Notes: a model not told the origin generated them from the letters alone. DNA of 64,000 nt from Bacillus mycoides (GCF_018742245.1 NZ_CP036132.1:3653001-3717000); one strand, 5' to 3'; positions 50,130 through 60,056 are shown, counted from the stretch's first letter. Made by a program: numbers and translations.

Positions 50130-51311
50130 TTATTTTACAACAACAAGATGCGGTCCACCTTGTTCTATTTCGTTAGTCAATTCGTTTTGTTGTTTCTCTT
50201 GTCGTTTTACATAACTAGCAATATTTAACAGTATACCCATTGCAAGTAAATTAGCCAATAAAGAACTACCACCATAACTTACAAATGGTAATGGTACCCC
50301 TGTAAGCGGTATTAACCCAGACATACCACCGACATTAATAAAAGTTTGAACTCCAAACAAACTTGCAATTCCGATGGCTATTAAACTTCCAAATGGATCT
50401 TTACACTTTTGTGCAACTCTAAATGCCCGAATAATAATAAGTAGTAAACAGATTAAAATGACAGCTACGCCTATAAATCCGAGCTCTTCAGATATAATTG
50501 CCATAATAAAATCTGTTTGCGGTTCTGGTAAGTATCCATATTTTTGCACACTATTCCCTAACCCTCGACCATTTAGACCTCCTGAAGCAATTCCAATAAA
50601 AGAATTTATTAATTGGAACCCATCATTTTGAGGATCGTTAAATGGATCAAGAAAAACTGAAAACCGAGCTTTTTGGTACGGACTTAACTTATAGTTCCCA
50701 ATAAAATATAACGCTGGAATCCATATTATAGACGTTAAGAGGAATCGTTTTATACTTAAATTAACATTAACTCCTGAACAAAAGAACATAATCAGTACAG
50801 TTCCACCTATTAGTATATCGGTCCCTAAGTCATTTTGAAGTAAAATTAATCCCATCGCTCCACCAACAACGGCTAGAGGAGGAATTATCCCTTGTACAAA
50901 AGCTGTTTGCGTCTCTTGTTTCTTAGCAAAAAAGTTTGCTAGCGTAATAATGACCGTTATTTTCACAAACTCAGCTGGTTGTATACCTAATATCCATCCT
51001 TTTGCACCATTTATGACCTGACCGAAAAGAAAGGCTGCTGCTAATAGACCAATACTCCCTATTCCCATTGCGATCAAAATTATTCGCTTTCTCCAAAATG
51101 TATAAGGAATGGCAACGATAATCGCTAACATTATCGTTCCAACGGCTAGAGCAAATAATTGTTTTTTAAAAAAGTAATCTGCTGGCCAGTTATGTTTCGA
51201 CGAAATCGCAACAATGGAACTAGAACTATATACCATTATAACTCCCAACACACATAAGATAACAAGAGGAAGTAATAATGAATAATCCATCGATTTCCAT
51301 ACTTTTTTCAT
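50130..51311 (-). CDS. ftsW: FtsW, SEDS septal peptidoglycan glycosyltransferase
   Basis: A 393-residue SEDS protein with about ten membrane segments. Signatures are VYSSSSIVA, GAKGWILGIQPAEFVK, QNDLGTDILIGG, PEPQTDFIMAIISEELGF and LPFVSYGGSSLL. It partners PBP2B. The location upstream of pycA and next to ylaN matches B. subtilis ftsW. Compared with SpoVE at 12432 it has a longer C-terminal cytoplasmic tail (KRQEKQQNELTNEIEQ). ATG 51311 is preceded by AGAGGAAA. Confidence 0.95.
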   Translation of the reverse strand: MKKVWKSMDYSLLLPLVILCVLGVIMVYSSSSIVAISSKHNWPADYFFKKQLFALAVGTIMLAIIVAIPYTFWRKRIILIAMGIGSIGLLAAAFLFGQVINGAKGWILGIQPAEFVKITVIITLANFFAKKQETQTAFVQGIIPPLAVVGGAMGLILLQNDLGTDILIGGTVLIMFFCSGVNVNLSIKRFLLTSIIWIPALYFIGNYKLSPYQKARFSVFLDPFNDPQNDGFQLINSFIGIASGGLNGRGLGNSVQKYGYLPEPQTDFIMAIISEELGFIGVAVILICLLLIIIRAFRVAQKCKDPFGSLIAIGIASLFGVQTFINVGGMSGLIPLTGVPLPFVSYGGSSLLANLLAMGILLNIASYVKRQEKQQNELTNEIEQGGPHLVVVK

Positions 51312-51436
51312 TTCATTTCCTCTTTCTGTTTCAATTTAATTATTGTTGTATTCCATATGTATATAGGTTCTTCCTTCTTTATTATACAAATAAAAAGCCC
51401 AAACTTTTTCAGTTTGAGCCCCCCTATTTGAACCCG

Positions 51437-51724
51437 TTATTGTTGTTTGTTTGTAAATGCTTCATGAAGTGCAGATAACTCACGTTCGAGCTCTCCTAAC
51501 ATTGCTTTCCCTTGTTCTTCTGCAATAAGACCAAGGCGAACCGCAAAATCGACCTCGCGGGATAGTCCAAACATTTGTGTGTCTAACACTTCTTCATATA
51601 ATGGACATTGCGGCATTGTAAGATTGTCCATTTGCACCTTAATAAGTCTTAAGATTTTCTCCGCATCCGCTTGTAGAAGGGCTAGTGCCTTTTCCTGATG
51701 ATTTGATACTGTCTCAGACGCCAA
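51437..51724 (-). CDS. ylaN: YlaN, DUF1507 (UPF0358) family protein
   Basis: A 95-residue helical protein. The conserved core is [49 protein letters not shown]. In B. subtilis YlaN is important in iron-limited growth and interacts with Fur. The start is TTG 51724 with SD GGAGGGAA. It precedes ftsW by about 125 nt. Confidence 0.93.
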   Translation of the reverse strand: MASETVSNHQEKALALLQADAEKILRLIKVQMDNLTMPQCPLYEEVLDTQMFGLSREVDFAVRLGLIAEEQGKAMLGELERELSALHEAFTNKQQ

Positions 51725-51874
51725 ATTGATTCCCTCCGTTTCCGTCCTACTCTCACCTATCTATTAATATTAGCGATAGTTTTAATAAATTGCAATAGAA
51801 ACATTTTTTGTGACAACAGTGTCTAATACTATTATACTGAAAAGTGGGAGTATAACACAAATGGGGGAACAACA

Positions 51875-52372
51875 ATGAGCGAAATTTTATTTATTAATGG
51901 AAAAGTACGTTTTCCAATCACTATTGATCCAACTGTTTGGATTTTTGATGATCGAAAAGTAGATTTGACAACTTACTTTGATGAAACTAGAGAAGAATCA
52001 ACCGAATTAGAAACATACTTAAAACATACTTCAGAGCATTGGGATCGCGAAATCCGTGATGGTGCTGCCTTCCCGCCAATACAACAAAGTGTAAAGAAAT
52101 ATAAAAAAGAACAGCTTATTAACGGGACATTTGGCATACCACTTCATCCATTTCTTAAAAATGCTGAAATTTTAGAAGATGCTACTCAAGTCGAAATTGA
52201 AACCACAGACAATTCAATTACACTTCCGTTAGAAACAGCGCATAAAGCTATTCTCGGTTTTTCAAAAGAAGGTAAACCATTACGAGAAGACGGGCCTGTT
52301 CATCTATATTTCCATGATGGATCTAATAGACAAAATCCGATTCGTAACATCCGTAAATTTACAATCATTTAA
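51875..52372 (+). CDS. Conserved Bacillus protein of unknown function (165 residues)
   Basis: I do not recognise a defined family. The sequence begins MSEILFINGKVRFPITIDPTVWIFDDRKVDL and contains HTSEHWDREIRDGAAFPPIQQSVKKYKKEQL and a final beta-rich VHLYFHDGSNRQNP. It is soluble, with no signal peptide. The SD AATGGGGG precedes ATG 51875. It is divergent from ylaN and converges on ylaK with a shared terminator, in the place of the small yla genes of B. subtilis. Database names such as peptidyl-prolyl isomerase for relatives are not supported by visible motifs. Confidence 0.85.
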   Translation: MSEILFINGKVRFPITIDPTVWIFDDRKVDLTTYFDETREESTELETYLKHTSEHWDREIRDGAAFPPIQQSVKKYKKEQLINGTFGIPLHPFLKNAEILEDATQVEIETTDNSITLPLETAHKAILGFSKEGKPLREDGPVHLYFHDGSNRQNPIRNIRKFTII

Positions 52373-52392
52373 ATTGTATAATTAAAAGGAAA

Positions 52393-52424
52393 AAAAGGAG
52401 TGAGCTTAGGCTCACTCCTTTTTA
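52393..52424. terminator. Bidirectional terminator between the 51875 gene and ylaK
   Basis: A perfect 13-bp stem AAAAGGAGTGAGC / GCTCACTCCTTTT with a TTAG loop, flanked by A and T runs, reaching the ylaK stop. Confidence 0.9.
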
Positions 52425-53750
52425 TAATAAATCCGCTGCTAGTTGTGCTAAATTAGAACGCTCTCCTTTAACAAACTTTACATGACCACTAATACGTTGT
52501 TCTTTAAACTTCTCTACAACGTATGTTAAACCATTATTATATTCATCTAAATACGGGTGATCAATTTGCTGAGGATCCCCCATTAATACAATCTTACTTT
52601 TTTCGCCTACCCTTGTTAATATCGTCTTCACTTCATGCTTCGTTAAATTTTGTGCCTCGTCAATAATAATAAACTGATCTGGAATACTTCTCCCGCGTAT
52701 ATAGGTAAGCGCTTCTACTTCAATCGAACCCATTCCAGCTAAAATAGCATCTAGCTCCCCAGGCTTTTTCGTATTGAATAAATACTCTAGATTATCAAAA
52801 ATCGGCTGCATCCACGGTCTTAATTTTTCCTCTTTCTCTCCTGGTAAATAGCCTATATCTTTTCCTACCGGTACAATTGGTCTCGCGACAAGTAGTTTTT
52901 TATATAACCCTAAATCTTCCGTTTGCATTAGTCCCGAAGCTAATGCAAGTAACGTTTTTCCTGTACCGGCTTTCCCTGTTAACGTTACAAGTGGAATATC
53001 TTCCCGAAGTAGCAATTCTAATCCCATAATTTGCTGCACGTTTCGTGGGCGTATCCCCCACACTTGCTCATTGTGAAAAATAAGTTTTTTTACCTTCTTA
53101 CCTAAATGATCCACAATCCCAAGTGCAGAACTAGAACCCCCTAGTGCATCTTTCATTACAACAAACTGATTTGGATAAAAAGGATGATTTGCGATTTCAG
53201 ATAAAGGTAGTTCACCTTTTTCATAAAAATAATCTAACTGTTCCTTTGATATATACCCTTCTAAAAATCCTGAATATATATTTTCCACTTCGATTACTCG
53301 GTCACTTAAATAATCTTCGGCCTGCAATCCGATCGCATCAGCTTTTACCCTTACGAGTACATCTTTACTTACTAAAATAACTGATTTCCCGTCCTCTTTT
53401 TCTTGTTCTTCTAAAGAGAGGTTTTTCGCTACCGCCAAAATTCGATTATCATTTGTTTTTTCTACAAAAATATCTTGCAGTTGAACAAATGAGCGATGAT
53501 TTAATTCAATACGAAATGTACCGCCGTTTTCTAACGGAATACTTTCATGCAGCTTTCCTATTTCACGAAATTTGTCGATTAACTTAGATACATAGCGAGC
53601 ATTTCGTCCTACTTCATCCATATAACGTTTTTTCGAATCAACCTCTTCTAATACAACTGCTGGAATCACTACTTCATTTGTTGCAAATGAAAAAATAGAT
53701 AAAGGATCCTGCAAAAGTACATTCGTATCTAACACATAAATTTTATCCAA
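52422..53750 (-). CDS. ylaK: YlaK, PIN-PhoH (PhoH2-type) ATPase/ribonuclease
   Basis: A 442-residue protein. The N-terminal PIN nuclease domain (about 1-130) starts (M)DKIYVLDTNVLLQDP and keeps the acidic residues in VVLEEVDSKK and NDNRILAVA. The C-terminal PhoH ATPase has the Walker A TLTGKAGTGKTLLAL and Walker B FIIIDEAQNLT, with LMGDPQQID. PhoH2 proteins couple RNA unwinding and cleavage. The start is TTG 53750, 6 nt after AGGGGGT, giving the family N-terminus. The 246-bp upstream region has an imperfect hairpin (CATCCATA/TATGGACG) and no clear promoter. Confidence 0.93.
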   Translation of the reverse strand: MDKIYVLDTNVLLQDPLSIFSFATNEVVIPAVVLEEVDSKKRYMDEVGRNARYVSKLIDKFREIGKLHESIPLENGGTFRIELNHRSFVQLQDIFVEKTNDNRILAVAKNLSLEEQEKEDGKSVILVSKDVLVRVKADAIGLQAEDYLSDRVIEVENIYSGFLEGYISKEQLDYFYEKGELPLSEIANHPFYPNQFVVMKDALGGSSSALGIVDHLGKKVKKLIFHNEQVWGIRPRNVQQIMGLELLLREDIPLVTLTGKAGTGKTLLALASGLMQTEDLGLYKKLLVARPIVPVGKDIGYLPGEKEEKLRPWMQPIFDNLEYLFNTKKPGELDAILAGMGSIEVEALTYIRGRSIPDQFIIIDEAQNLTKHEVKTILTRVGEKSKIVLMGDPQQIDHPYLDEYNNGLTYVVEKFKEQRISGHVKFVKGERSNLAQLAADLL

Positions 53751-53996
53751 TCTGTTACCCCCTGACTCCACTTTTAAATTTGTAGAACAAGGGTTTCATC
53801 CATAAAATATGGACGAACCATTGTTATAATTATATGTACCGTAAAAACGAGGTAGAATCGAAATTCATAGAAATTAAACCTTTTCTTTATTTTTTATTCA
53901 TTTCTATTCAATATATTACTTTTTATTATAATTTTTCACATTAAATCACAATACTCACTTATAAAAGTTTATGAACGATGTTCCTATTCATCTTCT

Positions 53997-54452
53997 TTAT
54001 AATTCTTTCATTCCTACTAATACTTGATTATCAAGCTTTTTAGCAGCTCGAAGATCATATGTTTTTTCATATGTTGGTTCAGTAGCAAGTTTCGCACCAT
54101 AAAACATAACATCACGAACTTCTTGTACATTCACTTCTACTACCGTTAATTTTAGAGGAATCCCTTCCATTCTATCTGTTAAAATTTCACTTTCACCACT
54201 TATGGAAAATACGGATTCATTCGCCATTATAGTCAATACAACCCCTGCACTATGCCGTATATTCCCCACAATACGTGAGCGTTGATCTACCGCAAATCGA
54301 ATACTAGTTTCACTCACTGCATATACCCAAGAAATAGCACTTACGTTAGGAATTTGTTTTTCGAAATCTGTTGTTGCTATCATAACAATACACTCTTTAC
54401 GCAAAGATTGTACTAAATCACCTGTCAATGTAGGCTCAACTACATTCGCCAT
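53997..54452 (-). CDS. Pyridoxamine 5'-phosphate oxidase-like (FMN split-barrel) protein
   Basis: A 151-residue protein resembling the split-barrel flavin-binding superfamily: ECIVMIATTDFEKQIPNVSAISWVYAVSETSIRFAVDQRSRIVGNIRHS, which is the typical strand-loop pattern for FMN phosphate contacts. The substrate is unknown. The SD GGAGGTGG precedes ATG 54452. It is a single gene, divergent from ylaI across about 145 nt. Confidence 0.75.
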   Translation of the reverse strand: MANVVEPTLTGDLVQSLRKECIVMIATTDFEKQIPNVSAISWVYAVSETSIRFAVDQRSRIVGNIRHSAGVVLTIMANESVFSISGESEILTDRMEGIPLKLTVVEVNVQEVRDVMFYGAKLATEPTYEKTYDLRAAKKLDNQVLVGMKEL

Positions 54453-54597
54453 ATTTCCACCTCCAAATATTATTTATATATCCTTATCATAACCTATTTT
54501 TAGAATTGCGAAAATATTATTTTTTCCCGCTATTATTCAAAAACATTATACTTCCATGATATACTTATACTGATAGAATTCGTATTGAGGTGACGAA

Positions 54598-54798
54598 ATG
54601 AGAGTCAAATGTATGATTTGTGATAAAAAAGATATGTTAGATGACGAAAATCCTATGGCAAAAAAACTGCGTAATCGCCCTATTCATACATATATGTGCA
54701 TGGAATGTACGGAACGAATTGCAGAGCGTACTATGGAACGCCATGCGAGTGGTAATTTCCGATTATATCGTGATAAAAAAGTAGAAGACGATTGGTAA
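54598..54798 (+). CDS. ylaI: YlaI, small zinc-ribbon protein (DUF2197)
   Basis: A 66-residue protein with a CMIC and a CMEC knuckle (Cys at residues 5, 8 and about 39, 42), giving a probable zinc site, and a basic arginine-rich C-terminal half. This is the YlaI family of Bacillaceae; the role is unknown. The SD GAGGTGACGAA precedes ATG 54598. It converges on the hypothetical gene at 54834 at a shared terminator. Confidence 0.9.
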   Translation: MRVKCMICDKKDMLDDENPMAKKLRNRPIHTYMCMECTERIAERTMERHASGNFRLYRDKKVEDDW

Positions 54799-54803
54799 AC
54801 CGG

Positions 54804-54839
54804 AAATAAGTCCTTAATCATATAGATAAGGACTTATTT
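54804..54839. terminator. Bidirectional terminator between ylaI and the 54834 gene
   Basis: A 12-13 bp stem AAATAAGTCCTTA / TAAGGACTTATTT with an 11-nt loop, overlapping the stop of the gene on the minus strand. Confidence 0.85.
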
Positions 54840-55109
54840 GTATTTTTCTGGTTCACGATTCATCTGATCCAAAAAACAATCAATGGCTTCTACCGGAAAT
54901 CTTGCACACCTTATTTCTCCATCAATTTCATATGTAATCAAATACATTTCCTCGTTCTTTTCAACTTCTACATTTCGTAATTTATGCTCTTCATATATCA
55001 TATTTTGAAATAATACATACGTTTCTTGTGCAGCGCTATCATCTGGACGTGCTTCCGCAACCGTTTTAATTGTTAACCAATTATATAATGCATCTTGTAC
55101 TGAGCGCAT
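54834..55109 (-). CDS. Small conserved protein of unknown function downstream of ylaH
   Basis: A 91-residue soluble protein that I do not recognise. It begins MRSVQDALYNWLTIKTVAEARPDDSAAQET and has a C-terminal beta-rich part (YLITYEIDGEIRCARFPVEAIDCFLDQMNREPEKY). The SD AAAGGAGGGG precedes ATG 55109. It is 17 nt after ylaH and is probably cotranscribed with it. The conserved two-cysteine arrangement is not an obvious metal site. Confidence 0.82.
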   Translation of the reverse strand: MRSVQDALYNWLTIKTVAEARPDDSAAQETYVLFQNMIYEEHKLRNVEVEKNEEMYLITYEIDGEIRCARFPVEAIDCFLDQMNREPEKYK

Positions 55110-55126
55110 GAAAGCCCCTCCTTTTT

Positions 55127-55429
55127 TCACCCTGTTTTTTGTTGTTTAGCTTGACGTAAACGCAGTCTATAAATTCCAAGTACAATTGCCGCTACAACGA
55201 GCCCCTCTCCAACGGGTAAAAAAACTGCAAAAAAAGTTAATACCGTGCATCCAATTGCTAAAGATGTATATATCACTATATTTTTTAGTACCGATAGCTT
55301 CCTTGCAAATCCTAAATTATATACAAGTGCACTTAATAAAATTATTGTTCCATAAAGCAACCACATCCCTAACTCTGGATTTTCATCAACTTTGCAAAGT
55401 TTCGCGAAAAATGACATTCTTTCTAACAC
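55127..55429 (-). CDS. ylaH: YlaH-like membrane protein
   Basis: A 100-residue protein with three hydrophobic segments (about 22-40, 48-68, 70-88). It begins (M)[28 protein letters not shown], colinear with B. subtilis YlaH. The function is unknown. The start is GTG 55429, 7 nt after AGAGGTG. It is upstream of the 91-residue gene. Confidence 0.88.
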   Translation of the reverse strand: MLERMSFFAKLCKVDENPELGMWLLYGTIILLSALVYNLGFARKLSVLKNIVIYTSLAIGCTVLTFFAVFLPVGEGLVVAAIVLGIYRLRLRQAKQQKTG

Positions 55430-55552
55430 TATCTTTCACCTCTTCTCATGAAACAAATTCTCTTTATGTACTTAATACAAGAGTAACTCGCAAAAAAAAT
55501 ACTGTCTACAAAAAAGAGTAAATATTCTAAAAAAATAAACGTAAAACAAAAA

Positions 55553-55582
55553 AACAGCTACCTTTATAAAAGGTAGCTGTTC
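55553..55582 (-). terminator. Intrinsic terminator of typA
   Basis: A 12-bp stem AACAGCTACCTT / AAGGTAGCTGTT with a short loop, followed by TTTTTTTG on the minus strand, 8 nt after the typA stop. Confidence 0.85.
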
Positions 55583-55589
55583 TATTATT

Positions 55590-57434
55590 TTATGCTTCAA
55601 CAGATTTCTTTTTCTTAGCAGCTCTTTCGCGCTCACTCTTATCAAGAATCTTTTTACGTAGACGAATTGATTCTGGAGTTACTTCACAGAACTCGTCATC
55701 GTTTAAGTACTCTAATGACTCTTCTAAAGTCATTAAGCGTGGTTTTTTCATTGTTGAAGTTTGATCTTTCGTCGCAGAACGAATGTTAGTTTGTTGTTTC
55801 ATTTTTACAACGTTAACTGTTAAATCATTCTCACGTGTATGTTCTCCAACGATCATACCAGCATATACTTCTGTACCTGGTTCAACGAAGATTACACCGC
55901 GATCTTCAACTTGCATAATACCGTATTGTGATGCTTTTCCTGCTTCAAGTGAAACTAGAACACCTTGACGACGTCCACCCACTTGTCCAGCATGTACTGG
56001 TTGGTAGCAATCAAATGTGTGGTTTAAAATACCGTAACCACGAGTTAATGTTAGGAATTCTGTTGTGTAACCAATTAAACCACGTGCTGGAACCATGAAA
56101 GTAAGGCGAACTTGACCGTTTCCGTTATTCACCATATCTAACATTTCACCTTTACGTGCACCCATTGATTCCATAATAGAACCAGTGTATTCTTCAGGCA
56201 CATCGATTTGTACGCGCTCTACAGGCTCACTTCTTACGCCATCGACATCTTTAATAATTACTTCAGGCTTAGATACTTGTAGTTCATAACCTTCACGACG
56301 CATGTTTTCAATTAAGATAGATAAATGTAATTCCCCGCGTCCAGATACGATCCATGCATCAGGAGAATCTGTATTATCTACACGTAAACTTACATCTGTT
56401 TCTAATTGTGAACGAAGACGCTCTTCAATTTTACGAGATGTAATGAATTTACCTTCACGACCTGCAAATGGGCTGTTATTTACAAGGAATGTCATTTGTA
56501 GTGTTGGCTCATCAATACGTAATAATGGTAAAGCCTCTTCATGCTCAACCGGACATACCGTTTCACCTACGTTAATGTCTTCCATACCTGAAACAGCTAC
56601 TAAATCTCCAGCTTTTGCTTCTTCAATTTCTTGACGTTTTAATCCAATGTAACCAAATAATTTAGTTACACGGAATTGTTTTACACTTCCGTCAACTTTC
56701 ATTAATGCTACTTGTTGTCCTACTTTCATTGTACCACGGAATACGCGTCCAACCCCGATACGACCAACATAGTCATTGTAATCAAGAAGTGCTACTTGGA
56801 ATTGAAGTGGCTCTTCGCTGTTATCAACTGGTGCTGGAATATGTTCAATAATTGTGTCAAACAATGATTTCATATTCTCTTCTTGATTTGCTGGATTTGA
56901 ATCTAAGCTTGCTGTTCCGTTCATTGCTGATGCAAATACAACTGGGAACTCTAATTGATCTTCGTTTGCACCAAGTTCGATGAATAAGTCAACTACTTCA
57001 TCAACTACTTCATCAGGGCGAGCGAAGTCACGGTCAATTTTGTTTACAACAACGATTGGAGTTAAGTTTTGCTCAAGAGCTTTCTTTAAAACAAATCGTG
57101 TTTGTGGCATACAACCTTCATATGCATCAACAACAAGTAGAACACCATCAACCATTTTCATGATACGTTCTACTTCTCCACCGAAGTCAGCGTGACCAGG
57201 TGTATCTAAAATGTTAATTCTTTTATCTTCATAGTGAATCGCAGTATTCTTCGCTAAAATTGTAATACCACGTTCTCTTTCTAGATCATTTGAGTCCATT
57301 GCGCGTTCTTCAATATGTTCATTCGCACGGAACGTCCCCGCTTGACGTAATAACTGGTCAACAAGTGTTGTTTTACCATGGTCAACGTGGGCAATAATTG
57401 CTATATTTCGTAAATCTTGTCGTTTTTTCAACAT
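55590..57434 (-). CDS. typA: TypA/BipA, ribosome-associated translational GTPase
   Basis: A 614-residue GTPase. G1 is AHVDHGKTTL, the switch region is RERGITI, G3 is DTPGHADF and G4 is NKID. Domain II (about 200-300), EF-G-like domains III and V, and the BipA-specific C-terminal domain (about 480-614) are all present, with ARGLIGYTTEFLTLTRGYGI as the family signature. It acts in ribosome assembly and stress growth. The start ATG 57434 is 6 nt after TAGGAG; an upstream TTG at 57440 is unlikely. Confidence 0.97.
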   Translation of the reverse strand: MLKKRQDLRNIAIIAHVDHGKTTLVDQLLRQAGTFRANEHIEERAMDSNDLERERGITILAKNTAIHYEDKRINILDTPGHADFGGEVERIMKMVDGVLLVVDAYEGCMPQTRFVLKKALEQNLTPIVVVNKIDRDFARPDEVVDEVVDLFIELGANEDQLEFPVVFASAMNGTASLDSNPANQEENMKSLFDTIIEHIPAPVDNSEEPLQFQVALLDYNDYVGRIGVGRVFRGTMKVGQQVALMKVDGSVKQFRVTKLFGYIGLKRQEIEEAKAGDLVAVSGMEDINVGETVCPVEHEEALPLLRIDEPTLQMTFLVNNSPFAGREGKFITSRKIEERLRSQLETDVSLRVDNTDSPDAWIVSGRGELHLSILIENMRREGYELQVSKPEVIIKDVDGVRSEPVERVQIDVPEEYTGSIMESMGARKGEMLDMVNNGNGQVRLTFMVPARGLIGYTTEFLTLTRGYGILNHTFDCYQPVHAGQVGGRRQGVLVSLEAGKASQYGIMQVEDRGVIFVEPGTEVYAGMIVGEHTRENDLTVNVVKMKQQTNIRSATKDQTSTMKKPRLMTLEESLEYLNDDEFCEVTPESIRLRKKILDKSERERAAKKKKSVEA

Positions 57435-57574
57435 GTCCAACTCCTAATGTCTTTTTAATCCTTCTCTATTATAAGAGCGAAGGGGATACAATGGCAATCA
57501 AAATAAAATCAAGAATGAAAATATAGTTGTATTCTTACTTTTGTGACAGTAAAATGAGATTGGAGGGTGAAGAA

Positions 57575-57754
57575 ATGGAACACATTCAATATCGCTTTTT
57601 ATTAACAGCAATTATCGGCGTTATCTTCTTAATTGGTATCGGAATTATGATTGCTGAAAATAGTCCCATCGGCATTATTATTTGCATTATCGGCACATTT
57701 GTTACAGTCGGATACGGTTTTGTAACAAAAAGAAAAATGCGTAAATCGCAATAA
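57575..57754 (+). CDS. ylaF: YlaF-like small membrane protein (DUF5325)
   Basis: A 59-residue protein with two hydrophobic segments (FLLTAIIGVIFLIGIGIMIA and IGIIICIIGTFVTVGYGFV) and a basic C-terminus (TKRKMRKSQ). The start ATG 57575 has SD GGAGGGTG with a 5-nt spacer; the open frame from 57527 is not supported. It is divergent from typA. Family assignment is by resemblance and position. Confidence 0.85.
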   Translation: MEHIQYRFLLTAIIGVIFLIGIGIMIAENSPIGIIICIIGTFVTVGYGFVTKRKMRKSQ

Positions 57755-57757
57755 CAT

Positions 57758-57793
57758 TAAAAAGTAAGAAGCTTCTTTATGCCTCTTACTTTT
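57758..57793. terminator. Bidirectional terminator between ylaF and the phosphatase gene
   Basis: A stem AAAGTAAGA / TCTTACTTT with a loop of about 15 nt and flanking A and T runs between the converging genes. Confidence 0.7.
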
Positions 57794-57797
57794 TTTA

Positions 57798-58589
57798 TTA
57801 TTGCGATACAAATGGTAATAATTCTTCGTATACTCCTGGTTTTGCAACTAACACACTGCTTTTCTCTACAATAGAAAGAGGTGTTCCCAAGAACGTTGTC
57901 ACTTTACCGCCAACTTCTTCTACAATAATCTGTCCCCCGCCAAAGTCCCATGGCGATAAGCGCGGTGTTACATATGCATCTAATCTTCCCGTTGCAACAT
58001 ATACCATTTCTAACGCTGCACAACCATATGACCTCGTACCTCTCGCCTTCTTAACGAGCATCATCATTTTTTCCATATTAAGCAATGGATTATCAGTAAG
58101 CCATATCGCATTCACAGCTATAATTCCATGCTCTACCGTTCCTTTTTCCAACATGGGAATAGCTAAATCATTGCAAAAAGCCCCTTCTTCCTTTACCGCA
58201 TGATATAGTTCGTCATGAACTGGATCATAAATAAGACCAATCTTTCCGATACCGTTCTCATAAATCCCGATTGAGATTGCGAAATTCCTTTTTTGATGAA
58301 CAAAGTTCATCGTGCCGTCAATTGGATCAATTAACCAAACAACCCCATTAGAAGAAGTAATCTCATCTCCGTAGCCTTCTTCTCCTAAAATATTATGAGC
58401 CGGGAATGTTTCTTTAATTTTCCCAATTAAAAACTGCTCCGTTTCTCGGTCCATGTTTGTTACTAGATCAGCTGCATTTGACTTTGTTTCTATAATAAGT
58501 GTTTTTTTCAGTGACGCCATTAAATGTTCTCCCGCTTCTCGAATCCACTGTTTCGCGTGTGTATCGATGTCTTTCCATACTTCTTGCAT
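57798..58589 (-). CDS. yktC: Inositol monophosphatase family protein (YktC)
   Basis: A 263-residue Mg-dependent phosphatase. Metal ligands are in LGEEGYGD (residues about 68-75), the WLIDPIDGTMNF motif (about 85-96) and the late SPWDFGGGQIIVEE. The family hydrolyses inositol phosphate, PAP or fructose bisphosphate; the substrate here is not determined. It follows the ykzI-like gene by about 90 nt, and the order yktA-yktB-ykzI-yktC matches B. subtilis. Confidence 0.9.
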   Translation of the reverse strand: MQEVWKDIDTHAKQWIREAGEHLMASLKKTLIIETKSNAADLVTNMDRETEQFLIGKIKETFPAHNILGEEGYGDEITSSNGVVWLIDPIDGTMNFVHQKRNFAISIGIYENGIGKIGLIYDPVHDELYHAVKEEGAFCNDLAIPMLEKGTVEHGIIAVNAIWLTDNPLLNMEKMMMLVKKARGTRSYGCAALEMVYVATGRLDAYVTPRLSPWDFGGGQIIVEEVGGKVTTFLGTPLSIVEKSSVLVAKPGVYEELLPFVSQ

Positions 58590-58677
58590 GTTTAAACACT
58601 CCGATCTATACTGTTCACAGAAAAAACGAACCCTTTATAAGGTTCGCACCAACTAATTATTTATACATATACTATTA

Positions 58678-58866
58678 TTACGCTTCTAAACGGATCATTT
58701 CAAGTCTTAACACTTCTAATTTTTGTACGCACTCTTCTTTTTTCTGGTTGTCGTTATCCATCATCGCATCATATAAAGTTGCTAATTCATAATCTAGCTC
58801 CAAACGTAGCACCGGAATTCTCTTTTCAGCATCTGTTCTCTTTAACGCATTAATCACCTGTCTCAT
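58678..58866 (-). CDS. ykzI: YkzI-like small protein
   Basis: A 62-residue helical protein: MRQVINALKRTDAEKRIPVLRLELDYELATLYDAMMDNDNQKKEECVQKLEVLRLEM. It is likely a two-helix protein. The function is unknown; the name rests on size and on position between yktB and yktC. The SD GGGAGGAGG precedes ATG 58866. Confidence 0.8.
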   Translation of the reverse strand: MRQVINALKRTDAEKRIPVLRLELDYELATLYDAMMDNDNQKKEECVQKLEVLRLEMIRLEA

Positions 58867-59071
58867 TTTTTTGCCTCCTCCCAATATTCGTCTGCCCTCG
58901 GACTAGAATTGATTCAATTTTCTGATTTTTTGTTTTATACTATACTATGTTGGATAAATCATCTATGCAACAAAATTATATTTTTTTATTTAAATTTTTT
59001 TGTGCTGTTTTTTTTATGAATAGTACAAGCTATGCTAAAATTAAAACAAAATAGGAGTTGGAGGAACAATC

Positions 59072-59698
59072 ATGACACTACAAACATTCACATCAACTGA
59101 TTTTGAAGTCTTTACTGTTGATGGTCTTGAAGAACGAATGAGCGCAATTAAAACGAATATTCATCCTAAGCTAGAAGCTTTAGGGGAACAGTTTGCAGAA
59201 TATTTATCACAACAAACTGATGAAAACTTTTTCTACCATGTAGCAAAACATGCACGCCGCAAAGTCAATCCACCAAACGATACTTGGGTTGCTTTTTCAA
59301 CAAATAAACGTGGATATAAAATGTTACCACACTTCCAAATTGGTTTATGGGGTACTCATGCCTTCATATACTTTGGTTTAATCTATGAGTGTCCACAAAA
59401 AGTGGAGACGGCTCACGCCTTCTTAGAACATTTAAATGATTTAAAAACAAATATTCCAAATGACTTCGTTTGGTCCATTGACCATACTAAACCAGGTGTA
59501 AAATTACATAAAACGCTTGAATCGGAAGACTTACAAAAGATGATTGAACGTTTAGCTACTGTGAAAAAAGCAGAATTATTAGTCGGTATTCATATATCGC
59601 CAGAGGAGTTTTCAGCAATGACCAACGAACAATTCCTTGCTAAGATTGAATCTACGATGCAATCACTCCTTCCTTTATATGCGATTTCTAATCGATAA
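59072..59698 (+). CDS. yktB: YktB, DUF1054 (UPF0637) family protein
   Basis: A 208-residue soluble protein of the DUF1054 family. Conserved parts are [53 protein letters not shown] and the late HISPEEF. The function is unknown. The SD GGAGTTGGAGG precedes ATG 59072. It is divergent from ykzI and faces yktA with a terminator between them. Confidence 0.92.
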   Translation: MTLQTFTSTDFEVFTVDGLEERMSAIKTNIHPKLEALGEQFAEYLSQQTDENFFYHVAKHARRKVNPPNDTWVAFSTNKRGYKMLPHFQIGLWGTHAFIYFGLIYECPQKVETAHAFLEHLNDLKTNIPNDFVWSIDHTKPGVKLHKTLESEDLQKMIERLATVKKAELLVGIHISPEEFSAMTNEQFLAKIESTMQSLLPLYAISNR

Positions 59699-59709
59699 AT
59701 CGATAGTAG

Positions 59710-59741
59710 AAAACGGACAATTTATATTGTCCGTTTTTAGT
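59710..59741 (+). terminator. Intrinsic terminator of yktB
   Basis: A 12-bp stem AAAACGGACAAT / ATTGTCCGTTTT with a short loop, followed by TTAG on the plus strand. Confidence 0.85.
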
Positions 59742-59786
59742 TGTTATCACATTATAGCACTTTGTATTTTATTTTTCAAAATATTT

Positions 59787-60056
59787 TTACATTTTAACAA
59801 TCTTTTTTTCCGCCACTTCCTTTGCTTTTTGAATCGTACGATATATAGAATATCCACTTACTTCTTGAAATTCTTTATCAATTTTTTTCTCCGCTGCCTT
59901 CGATGGCACAATCTCTTTAAAACGACGATATAATTCCATCAAATCTTCTCTCAAAACTCCTTTTTCATATACCTTTTCAATCGCTTCATAAAATTTTACA
60001 ACTGCTACCATTTCTTCATTTGACCAATCGTAATCAAGTGGATATTGATATTCCAT
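59787..60056 (-). CDS. yktA: YktA, UPF0223 family protein
   Basis: An 89-residue helical protein: [33 protein letters not shown], with a conserved [21 protein letters not shown]. It belongs to the UPF0223 family of Bacillales, function unknown. The SD TGAGGTG precedes ATG 60056. It lies in front of yktB, transcribed toward it. Confidence 0.92.
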   Translation of the reverse strand: MEYQYPLDYDWSNEEMVAVVKFYEAIEKVYEKGVLREDLMELYRRFKEIVPSKAAEKKIDKEFQEVSGYSIYRTIQKAKEVAEKKIVKM